From the NCBI RefSeq assembly GCF_021018805.1, contig NC_086247.1, positions 90,566,140 through 90,630,139 on the forward strand: a stretch of 64,000 bases of DNA. The letters are read 5' to 3'. Within the stretch, counting starts at the first letter, position 1. Each line of letters begins with the position of its first letter. Shown here one piece after another: positions 26,854-35,210 of the stretch. Origin of the DNA: Prinia subflava. Taxonomy: Eukaryota > Chordata > Aves > Passeriformes > Cisticolidae. The notes below the pieces were generated by a model. The model was not told the origin of the DNA. It did no database searches and worked only from the letters and a program-made list of their open reading frames with translations. Position numbers and translations under genes: made by a program.

Positions 26854-26895
26854 TTTCTTTTGAATTATATTCCTCTTGGGTCTTTCTTTGCTCAT
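26851..26895 (-). CDS. JARID2: JARID2 first coding exon (15 codons, partial gene)
   Basis: Read on the minus strand, the ATG at 26895-26893 opens MSKERPKRNIIQKKY and runs without interruption into GTAAGT at 26850-26845. I recognise this peptide as the N-terminus of vertebrate JARID2; the next residues in the family (DDSDG...) start a new codon, which fits the phase-0 junction after TAC. JARID2 is a nuclear, catalytically inactive Jumonji-family protein with JmjN, ARID and JmjC domains. It joins PRC2 (EZH2/SUZ12/EED) and helps recruit it to CpG-rich targets. None of those domains, nor the ubiquitin-interacting segment just downstream, is encoded here. The start context is adequate (A at -3). 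Transcription runs leftwards, so 1-26850 is intron 1. I looked for exon 2 (IPWSEERVVRK-type coding) on the minus strand and did not find it. Identification rests on 15 residues plus a correct splice site. Confidence 0.93.
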
Positions 26896-26939
26896 TCTGG
26901 TATCCAAATTCTGATTGCAAAAAGGGACAATTGCTTCAT
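26892..26939 (-). other. Upstream ORF overlapping the JARID2 start codon (15 codons)
   Basis: On the minus strand ATG at 26939-26937 opens MKQLSLFAIRIWIPE and stops at TGA 26894-26892. That stop shares two bases with the JARID2 ATG (sequence ATGA). The reading frame differs from JARID2. The context is weak (T at -3), so leaky scanning should let many ribosomes pass; those that translate it end exactly on the main start codon, a geometry compatible with termination-reinitiation. The ORF is seen directly; its use is inferred. Confidence 0.7.
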
Positions 26940-27147
26940 GAATTAAAGCCGAGACAATTAAAAAAAAAAATTAAAAATACCGAAAAATCCAGGGGGGAGG
27001 GGGTTGTTTGTAGTGGTATCTTGTAATCCGACTTTCTTTCCTCACAATGTGATTCTCCTAGCAATAAATCCGAGAAATGGGGGACGGAAGAAAGAAAAAA
27101 AAAAAAAAAAAAAGACGAACGCGAAGGAAACAAAAAAAAAAATCACT

Positions 27148-27159
27148 TTAGTGAAGCAT
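27148..27159 (-). other. Three-codon upstream ORF (M-L-H-stop)
   Basis: ATG at 27159-27157 is followed by CTT, CAC and TAA. It lies about 265 bases upstream of the JARID2 ATG and is in the leader only if transcription starts to its right. It is one of just three ATGs seen between 26896 and 27480 on this strand. Confidence 0.5.
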
Positions 27160-27268
27160 TATAATGGAAAATTTCCCCCTAAACACAAAAAACGACGCCC
27201 TTGATATCCCCTTTTCTCTTTCTCAAGCCGCCTAAGCGATCTGCAGGTCCTTAGTGTCAGAGCTGTAG

Positions 27269-27274
27269 TTACAT
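27269..27274 (-). other. AUG-stop minimal upstream ORF
   Basis: On the minus strand ATG (27274-27272) is followed immediately by TAA (27271-27269). The context is good (A at -3, G at -1). Start-stop elements of this kind are known in other genes to hold ribosomes and reduce downstream initiation. Relevance depends on the transcription start lying beyond 27274. Confidence 0.5.
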
Positions 27275-27371
27275 CTTGGAGGAGGAAAGGGGCCGGGAGG
27301 AGAAGATAAATAATCGGGACGTTGGAAGTCACGTTTGTGCCGCTGCAGCAGGGAAAGCGGCAGGGACAACT

Positions 27372-27417
27372 CCAGCAGCGGCGGCGGCTCCGGCGGCAGC
27401 AGCGGCGGCGGCAGCGA
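27372..27417. repeat. GC-rich triplet repeat (CAG/CGG mix)
   Basis: An imperfect run of cag and cgg triplets with ggctcc interruptions lies in the likely JARID2 leader or core promoter. In the transcript sense it is GCC/GCT rich and would fold strongly. Minus-strand translation gives a proline/leucine-rich string, but no ATG-initiated coding use is supported. Confidence 0.8.
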
Positions 27418-27544
27418 GGGCTGCACGCACGGTGTGTGTCTCCGCTCCTCCAGCTCCCCCCCAACCAATGAGAACAGCTCTCCGCCAGCAACTTTAAATG
27501 GACCTGGCTTTTTTTTTTTTTTTCTTTTTCCCTCCTCAGTTGTT

Positions 27545-27681
27545 AATATATATGTCTGCGTGCGTGTGCGCGCGCGCGCGTGTATGTGTGTGTGTGTATC
27601 TCTCTCTCTATATATATATATATGTATGCGTGTGTATATATACACACACGGACACAGGGCACACACACATACATGCATACG
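27545..27681. repeat. Composite alternating purine-pyrimidine microsatellite (Z-DNA prone)
   Basis: In order the tract holds (TG/CG)n at 27557-27599, (TC)n to about 27608, (TA)n to about 27623, a TG/TA/CA stretch to 27649, and (CA)n to about 27680. A poly-T run (27509-27523) lies just left of it. Alternating CG and TG runs are the classic Z-DNA-forming class, and the TA core is easily melted. It lies just upstream of the JARID2 promoter and is likely length-polymorphic. Confidence 0.9.
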
Positions 27682-27689
27682 CCGCCTAG

Positions 27690-28980
27690 GGCTCGCCCTT
27701 AATTCCCAACCGGGGCAGCAGCCGCAGCGCCCGGCCCCCTCGCCGCGCTCAGCGCATGCAACAGGCCTCGCTAAACTCCATGCGGGTCAAGCGTCACGCG
27801 CTTCCCTCTCCCACCCCCACCGCCCTTCCCACCTCCCTTCTTTCGGCATTTAAGCGTGGCCACCCGGCAGCCAAGGTCGCCGTGAGCCCTACGCCGAAAC
27901 CCGAGCTGGGAGTTTGACGACGATCCCTCAAGAGCGCAGCACGCTCTGTCGCCGTGCCCTGCCCCCCTCCCCGCCCCGCTGCAGCCTCCTCTCGCCTCCC
28001 GCCTGCCAAGGGCTGTCCTTCCGCTCCGTCCTTGCACCCGCGGCGCCTCCCCCGGCTTCGGCACGCACGGGGACCCGCCGCGCTGGCAGCACCTGAAAGT
28101 CACGTTTGGCCCCACGGAGCCATAGAATTGTCCTTGCTCGTGGGGAAAGTTGTAGTTCCCTCGCCACAAAATGGCGAAGGGCGGAGAACTACACCTCCCG
28201 GCGTGCACCGCGCGGCCGCCCGCCGATTGGTTGCTGGGGAAGGAACCCCCTTCGCCACGCTCGTCCTTTCCCACCACCACCATCCCCACCCCCTCTACGT
28301 TGGTTTTCCCCTCTCGCTTGTCTCCCCATCTTCCCCCCCTCCGCGGCGCTCGGTGGTAGAGGCGGGTGGGGGGGGGCAGAGGGCGGGGGAGAGGCACGAC
28401 AGGAGAGGGAGGAGGAGAAGGGCGGGGGGGAAGTTTATTGGGAATCGCTGACAGGGAGTGGGGAGGCAGGCAGGCGCCGCAGGAGGCTGCAGGGAGAGCG
28501 CCGGGATTAATGCGTCTGGGTTGGGATGGGAAGTGGCGGCACGAAAACTTCGTGTCTGTGGGCTGCCCCGCCGAGGCGGCGGCGGTCTGGGTTGCCGGAC
28601 AGACAGAGGGACGGACAGACTGCTTGCCTGCCAGGCGGGCGGTGTCAGCTCGGGACACGCTGCGGGCTGGGCTGCGCCGTGCGAGGCCCGCTCGGTGTCT
28701 CCGAGGTGTCCCGAGGTCGCGCCTCCTGCGCCGCCGCCGCCGCGCCGGGGCTGCCCTGAGGGGCCCGGGCCGGTGGCCCGGCGCGCCCGGAATAACCTTT
28801 GTGTGCGGATGGACGTGTGCTTTTAAATGCTGCCGAGAGCCCGGCGGCTTCCCCGGAGCAGCGGCGCGTCCTCGCCCAGGCTGGTGCCGGGGCTGGCCAG
28901 CGCCTGCTGCCCCATCCCCGGCGGGCTCTGCCGCTGGACCCCCCTGCGGCTCCTGGAAACCCGGTGTCGGTGCGAAATCC
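27690..28980. promoter_or_regulatory. CpG island upstream of JARID2 with housekeeping-type promoter
   Basis: This block is strongly GC-rich and CpG-dense, with Sp1-type GGGCGG boxes, poly-G/C runs and a partial NRF1-like GCGCATGC near 27753-27760. It includes the YY1/ZNF143/NF-Y module described separately. Long open frames on both strands (407 codons minus, 223 codons plus) are best explained by scarcity of AT-rich stop codons; neither shows a recognisable domain. The island is separated from the JARID2 leader by the Z-DNA-prone repeat, so it could drive a divergent transcript or an upstream JARID2 start. Confidence 0.75.
28142..28232 (+). promoter_or_regulatory. YY1 / ZNF143 / NF-Y promoter module
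   Basis: Within 91 bp there are: AACTACA on the minus strand (TGTAGTT at 28151-28157); AAAATGGCG (28168-28176), a YY1-type element in plus orientation; a near-complete ZNF143/SBS-type element starting AACTACACCTCCC at 28187 and continuing through GCGTGC to about 28212, close to the ACTACAnnTCCCAGCATGC consensus; and GATTGG (28225-28230), an inverted CCAAT box for NF-Y. Plus-oriented YY1 and ZNF143 elements usually sit near the start of a gene read in that direction, which favours a rightward transcript. Binding is inferred from motifs alone. Confidence 0.7.
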
Positions 28981-29024
28981 CGAAGTTCCAACTCTCGATT
29001 AATTTCACATGTATTTTTTTCTTC
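28233..29024 (+). other. Possible first exon/body of a divergent plus-strand transcript
   Basis: Between the promoter module and the AATAAA cluster the sequence is GC-rich and contains no recognisable protein. It could be a short unspliced divergent lncRNA or a first exon; human JARID2 has an annotated divergent transcript, so a counterpart is plausible. No strong rightward splice donor stood out. The 223-codon open frame here is not supported as coding. Confidence 0.3.
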
Positions 29025-29043
29025 AATAAAATAAAATAATAAA
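29025..29043 (+). terminator. Cluster of three AATAAA polyadenylation hexamers
   Basis: AATAAA occurs at 29025-29030, 29030-29035 and 29038-29043, right at the edge of the CpG island, where composition switches to AT-rich. Promoter-proximal poly(A) signals typically end divergent transcripts early. Function here is inferred. Confidence 0.35.
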
Positions 29044-29117
29044 GTAAACTGGAAGCGGAAGGTCCGTTTTCAGCAACAGGCCAACGGTTCCTGAATGGTG
29101 GATTAAGGTGTTGTAGC

Positions 29118-29369
29118 AAGCGGAGAGGAGGGTCACAAGTACGGCGACTAAAGAACCTTCTCTACGAAGACAGACTGGGAATGTTTAGGGCTGTTCAGCT
29201 TGGAAAAGAAAAGCTTCTGTGGAGACTCCATATTGTTCAAAGCCAGGCTGGATACGGCCTTTGAGCATCCTCATCTAGTGGGAGTTGTCCTTTCCCAGGA
29301 CAGCGGGAGTTTTAACCAGGTGATCTTCAAGGTTTTTTCCAACCCCTAACATTCTATGATTCTATAATT
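29118..29369 (+). mobile_element. CR1 LINE 3' end, internally deleted
   Basis: Diagnostic CR1 segments occur in order: a gaggagggtcac-type start, an 'agacagactgggaatg...ttcagcttgg' region, the 'ggctggatacggcctttgagca' region, and a terminal 'ggtgatcttcaaggtt...tccaacc' followed by the end repeats attctatgattctata. The middle part of the usual 3' segment is missing. Orientation is plus. It lies just outside the right edge of the CpG island. Confidence 0.9.
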
Positions 29370-31066
29370 ACATCTCCTCTAGGGACAGGGAGGAAAGAGT
29401 GTTGTTAATGATTCCTGGTGTGAGGTATCACCTTACCCAGTATGTGTTCGTGCTTTTCTGTAGGACTCACCACGAACTATGAGCTGATGTACTTCTGTAC
29501 TAATGACTGACACTTGGGTGATGCTTTAGGGCCTTTACACTGTCTTCCACATGCAGGTTTTATGTTCAGTTCCCCTCTGCAGCATATTATATCTGCCCCA
29601 TAGGGATGAAAATTTTTGTGTGAGACTCTTGAATGGCAGTGCTCAAAGTCAGAAGAGGAGGACATAAAACTTGCCAGAACCTCATCCCCTAGTACCTACC
29701 CGTAAGTCTTCATCACGAGACCATCCTTCCTCACTTATGTAGATAAATTACCATCATGATCTCCCTCCACCTTAGAAACAGAATGCAAATAATGCTTATG
29801 ACACTAAATGGAAAAAACATAAAGTTATATTGTAATTTCTTAGTTTCCCTTAACTTCTTCATTTATTGCTCATTATTTCAGGACTCTTTTCGTAATCTTG
29901 TTTAATAAAAAAATGGGCTATAAAATGTTCTGTGCTTGACCTCATCCAATGTCAAGCTTTTATGATTATACTACTTGTGATCAGCGTAGTCTTTTGAAGC
30001 CTTTTCTTTAGGTCTCTTACAGGAAAATATAGATTACTGCTTAAGAGTAAGTCTAAAGTGAGGGTTTTGTTCCTTGAAACTGGAAATATGCACATTTCTC
30101 GTAGGACTCTTCAACTTCCTTCCCTCACTTTTATTAAGGTATTTATGTAGCATGAAGGTCTAAGACTTCCCTGGAAGAAAATGCTTTTGTCATGGCTTTT
30201 CTTCAATTAGTAATGATGAGTCTATGATCCTCCAGGAGACATTTTGGAAAGCCAGAAGAGACAAAGATAGCCATTCATGTATTTCTGAGTCAATAACTGA
30301 GCATAAAATTTTCATAGAAAACCTATCTGGCTTTTCTCAAATGACATAAGGTAGCAAACCCAACTGTTCCCCCCGCCCCTTACTTTGGAGATTGCTTCCT
30401 GAGTGCTCTTAAAAGTCTCGGTTTTGCTATGTTTGCTACTGGCTTTTGTGCCATGTGTTGAACAAGAGCTTACTGTCAGCGCAAACTAATGAATTTTCTT
30501 CTCGAGGCTGGGTGGCAGAAACCTTTCCCATAGATCCGTGGCTCTATTTACATTTGTGTTCTGTTCCACAGAGCATTGTATTGTGCACATGCTGGGTATC
30601 ATGTATCTGCCATGGGTCTTGCCTTTCAGTTCTAGCTTGTGTACATTTTGGAGACTGACCTTTTAAATGTTGAAGCTGGACTGGTTTGCAAAATTAATTA
30701 AACGCTGGTACAATAGCACTTAGTATCATAGGTTAACTGCTACTAATGTCAGTGTTTGCAATTACATTTGATCACTTTTTTTTTTTCTAGTTTCATTGTG
30801 ACTTTCACCATGGTCACTTTTAACTATAACTCTGCTTGAAGAGGTTTGAGAAATTACTACAGTTAGCATGATAGAGATTTCTTGTTCCTTTTTTTCCTTG
30901 TTTCCTTCTCATTCGTTTCTTTATTATAAATAATTCTTTTACTGGAATTACACACATTTGTAAAGGACCCCCCAAAATGGATTATGTGTTCTATAACTAG
31001 TTTTTAGTCACTGTCCAGTGAACCTTTCCAATAACCTCAGTGTTCTTAGTATAATACTATTATACA
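29370..31066. other. Intergenic, upstream of JARID2
   Basis: AT-rich unique-looking sequence with a poly-T run near 30778-30786. No gene or recognised repeat. Confidence 0.6.
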
Positions 31067-31190
31067 AAAAACTTCTGGGATTTTTTGTTTGTTTGGGCTT
31101 GTTGGGGTTTTTTTGGGGGTGGAAAGGGGGATTTCTTGGTTTGCATGGTTGGTTTGGGATTGGTTTTTTGGTGGGGGGTTGAGGATATTG
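31067..31190. repeat. G/T-rich low-complexity tract
   Basis: The tract repeats tttgtttggg, ggggtttttt and ggtttggg motifs over about 120 bp. It has the same composition class, reversed, as the A/C-rich tracts in this window. Confidence 0.85.
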
Positions 31191-34100
31191 TGGATTATTT
31201 TGTTGCATGAGCACAACACATTTTATGCATTGTTCATTCGAACTTGTGCATACTAGGCATCTTAGATGCAGTTATCTCTGAGCAAGAGGTGAAACATGGT
31301 CACTTTCTAGCATACAATATAACCTTCCAACACACAATTCAGTGAAAAGTGAGGGGAAACTTCATTCCAAAGGAACCTTGGTCATACCTCTCCAGCTGCT
31401 TGCATTTTAATAATATTTGCCTTGTTCACATCTCAAGGAAGATAAAATCCCTTTGAGGTTATAGGAAAAGAATATTCATCACAGCTGACTTAGATATCAC
31501 TGCACTTTTTAAAAAAAAATTAATTAGGGGCTACTGCTTTTGGCACTTTCGGACTTAAAAGGCAGATATATTTGCAGATGGGTTTGAGGTGTCCTCAGAA
31601 TTCTGCGGCAGAATTACTAAGAGTTTTAGTAAGCTAATGTGGAAGATCCTGCTAGGAGTGCTGGCCAAAACAGGTAAAAACAAATAAAAAAGAATATGTA
31701 GTACTTAAGGAAAATTATTTAATTTTTGAAGTTTTTTGGTTGTTATTTCTTATTGGTCAAACAGATGAAACAATAGGCACAAGCAGTACAGGGAAGGCAG
31801 AAAGAACACGAGGTGAATTAGTGAGCCACAATTCACCAGTCAGCAAACAAAGGCCGTGATGCCAGACAAGTTTGGCCATAAAAGAATCTTGTCTTGGGGG
31901 CAAGCTGTGATTGTTTGTGGACAGATGGCTGCTTACCAGTTCATAAAAATAACTTCTGGATACCTTTTCTTCAACTATTTTGTATTTACCTGAATTATGC
32001 CTCAGAAAAGACAAGATTAAATTCTCTAGGGTTGAACAGGTTTTCTACAATTGAAAGCAATGCAGCTTTGAATTCTGAGACCTTATATCTTGTGTGGATA
32101 AAAGCAAAATATTTTTTATATTGAGAAGGGTGGGAGTGAGAGAGGGTTGGTAGCTTTGTGCTGCTAGATAAAGAACTTGCTTCTAGCCCTAGAATCTGGT
32201 TTGCCATCTGCAGAGATGTGTGGGGAATTCTCAGGGGTTTTTTTTGAGTTTGAATCGCTTCTCGGAAGCTTGATGGAGTAGGTAGAGACTTTAAAAGTGG
32301 ACCCCCAGGTTTGTCAAATCAATACGCATTCCTAGAGAGCAGCTTTTTGTGCAACAAGCAGTGACAGCATTTATGTATAGCATATTTTGTTTCACGTTTG
32401 AGAAGATGGAAGTTTACTACAGGCAGACAACTCTTCCTTCTAGCAACTAAGAAGGATGTGGAGACCATCAGAGAAGGCCTCTGCCTATAGAACCCTGGCC
32501 ACTGACTTGAGTTGATGCCTAGACCTGACTTCCTGGCTTCCGCATTTTCTAATTGGGGTTCCCCTCTGCTTTCTGTCATGCTTTATATCCCATCTGTCCT
32601 GTATTCATATTCTGCCTTATTGTTTTGCTTTGGTCTTTAGAGCTCTGTAGCACATTACAGTAATATTGGAATAGAATATTAAAAATAGCATTGCAATACT
32701 TATTTAAGAGAAAACCAGCTACTGCTGTGAATGAATCCCTTGGGGAAGAAGGAAGGAACTTCCTTTTATTTGTTCCCATGGGGAAATAAAGATATGAGTA
32801 GCCAGTTACTGGTAATCAGTTTGGCCACTTCTCCCCAGCCATTTTTACTTGTTAAATATTTGTAGAAATGTATGCATTTGTTAAATATTTACATAGAATG
32901 CAAATATAATGACCATGCAACACAGAAAGCTGGTGAACATGCAAGGTGTTGCCTCTGCATCTGGGTGTAAAGGTTTCCCAAGAGGCAGCTTCCAGGATGC
33001 ACTTAAGCTCCACATATGTAGTGGATTCTGTATCACATGCACAGAAGGTGGATTCGTGCACCGCAGATTTATGCACGTGATTTAAAGTCCTCTGGGTAAT
33101 TGAGACATTGCATCTTGGTGCCTTGCATCTCCAGGATCCTTGAAGTGGCCATACATGCACGTGCAGACAGACACTACACAGATGGTCAGAGTGAAAGGAT
33201 ATTAAAGTGGCTAAGTTAAGCACTCAAAAGTTACAAAATCCCAGAATTGGGAAAATGCTTATGCAATATTAATTCCATCCATACATCTATATATTGCTTT
33301 GTAATAATCTTAAAATAGATTACATACCTTTCCCCCCAACCTCCATAGAATGATTGGGTTTTATTTGGTGCATTAAGCGAGTCTGCTCTGGGGATGAATT
33401 AGAGTACATGCTGAAGGAGAGAGAGTGTTGCCTGTTGAACTCTTACCCTCCTGTGTTCCTGTGAGTGTAAGAAGGGAAGACATAATCTCATTGTTAAGGC
33501 AGCTGAACGTTGCTTTGGAGAAGTTGATCCTCTGCCAAGGAGTGTGATGCTGGGTAAGCCATTTACATCAATCTTTTAATAGTGGCCAGGTCAGCACTAC
33601 TAATTTGTACATAAATAGCCACAGTTGTCAGGTGGGTGATGAGTTGTGACTTGTGACTATCATAGCTCTTTGATCTAAATCTCCTAGTGTGCAGGATATT
33701 TTGTTCTCCCACTTGAAAACGTAGAAGAGGAGATGGGGAAATAAATATATCTGTGGTTGCTAAAGTGTTCCTGTTGTAGCTTTTGCATTGTTCCTCATTT
33801 TATGGGTTTTTCTAGCACTACACATGTGCATCTGCACCAAAGGCTGCTGGAAGCTGTATCTTTTGAATACACGATATGCAGAGCTTAATACTAGCAAGAC
33901 CTGGATTTTAGGTATTTTGAGACTCTCATATCTTAATTTCTGACTGCCTCAGTTTACAGACTGAGGAATGGAATTAATGGAATTAAATTAATTAAAATGG
34001 AATTGATACATTCCTTTAGCACACAGAACTGATGGAAATATATCACTTGTGGACTGCCATGATGTTCTCGATGCAAGCATCACAGAAAAAGTACCACAAA

Positions 34101-34500
34101 TCTTTTCATTTGGCTCTTTGTCTGCCTATCTTGTATTGAATTTAGTACTATGTCAGCTTTCTTTTATTTGAATTTTATTTCACTTCTTTTTACAGCTAGG
34201 AATGTAAGGTTGCTTGTCCTTGTCACATTGTTCAGCATTTACTGCAGTTTGCTCAGTTGCCCTGCATCTGTTGAGATGTAGGATTGTGGGACAGTAACCC
34301 CTGAGGCACAGAAGAGAGAACAAAATCCTCAGAAATACACAAGCTTGAATAAAAATTGTCAAATTGATATGAACTTCTGATTTTGTTTCAGTGCAAGTTG
34401 TTACATAAACTCTAATCTTGCATGAATGTGAACTGTATTAGTTGAGTTAGTAATTTAAACAATTTCATTAAATTGAAGTAAGAGCCTTTTACATGGAGAT
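31191..34500. other. Intergenic stretch
   Basis: No gene or recognised repeat. A short (ggaatt)-like repetitive patch lies at 33966-34004. Confidence 0.6.
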
Positions 34501-35210
34501 AAGAGCTCGACGAGGAAGAAGAGGAACAGGAGTGTCTTAGTGAAAGGAAGAGGGGGTGGAGAGAAGCACTCTGCCCTTCCTCCTCCTCTTCTTCTTCTCT
34601 GTGCTCATTTGAAAGTCTGTCTTTCTTCCTCCCTTCTCTCCCTCAGCCTTATGGAGAGTATGATGCTTGCTTTGAGCCATGAGGAAGATCGGGCTTGTGG
34701 GACTAATACTCTCAAAGTTGTGATCAGAGGACAGTGTTGATGGGCAATGGAAGATCCTCTCTGAGGCCAAAAGACACATGGGACCGTGCTAGAGCAGGGG
34801 AGGAGAAGATGACTGTCTTGCCAGTATTTCATTGGTGAAAAGTGGCATAGGAATGGGGGAAGAATTGAGAGGAGAAAGTAGAGGGTGAGACTGGAATGAT
34901 TGTAGAAGCAGGTAGGTTGTGAGAAGGGAGAGGGACCAGGGAACAGGGCAGGGAGTAGGTAGATGGAAAGGGGCAAAGGCTGGTTTTGCTGTAGAAGTTG
35001 AATCTGGTGATTTTGTGGGAGGAAGGAAAGAGGCAGCACAGGTTTTGGTGCTTCAGGGTGGACTGGAGGCTCACAGTTCAGCCAGCACCATTCCATAAAT
35101 CTGTTATTTGCATGTCTGCTTTTCCTGTCTGCACATCAGCTGTCTGGGCAGAGTCTCTCTTCCAGGGCTTAATTTGCAAAGAGAAAGAGTACGTAGAGCT
35201 CTGAGATGAG
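34501..35210. other. Intergenic purine/pyrimidine-rich block
   Basis: A gaggaagaagagg run (about 34511-34525) is followed by a cttcctcctcctcttcttct run (about 34577-34600), so the two can pair as an imperfect hairpin. The rest is G/A-rich on the plus strand to about 35050. The 163-codon minus frame is a composition effect (Pro/Ser/Leu-rich). Confidence 0.5.

Larger units (their letters stand above)
26896..27530 (-). promoter_or_regulatory. JARID2: JARID2 5' leader and proximal promoter region
   Basis: This is the DNA directly upstream of the JARID2 start codon. Nearest the ATG it is AT-rich, with long U tracts in the transcript sense (complement of the poly-A runs near 26961-26971 and 27094-27113). 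Further out it becomes GC-rich, with GCC/GCT-type triplet repeats at 27372-27417. An NF-Y type ATTGG box (CCAAT on plus, about 27465-27469) and a TATA-like TTTAAA at about 27492-27497 suggest the start site lies near 27.4-27.5 kb, but the order of the two boxes is not a textbook one and starts may be dispersed. Three upstream AUGs occur between 26896 and 27480, each followed by a short ORF. No intron within the leader could be confirmed. Confidence 0.6.

Noticed and set aside
27232..27678. 148-codon minus-strand frame just upstream of JARID2, as a possible N-terminal extension
   Set aside because: It stops at 27232, is not in line with the JARID2 ATG, and its first third is translated microsatellite.
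28171..28359. 62-codon frame starting at the ATG inside the YY1 motif
   Set aside because: The ATG is part of the YY1 element AAAATGGCG; the downstream peptide has no recognised similarity and could at most be a small ORF of a divergent transcript.
27771..28991. 406-codon minus-strand open frame, the longest in the window
   Set aside because: It lies entirely in CpG-rich DNA where stop codons are rare, is Pro/Arg/Gly/Ala-rich, overlaps long frames on the other strand and shows no domain. It ends in the JARID2 upstream region and does not join the JARID2 frame.
28366..29034. 222-codon plus-strand open frame ending at the AATAAA cluster
   Set aside because: Composition is Gly/Arg/Pro/Ala-rich with no recognised domain, and its openness is explained by GC content. 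It could lie in a non-coding divergent RNA.
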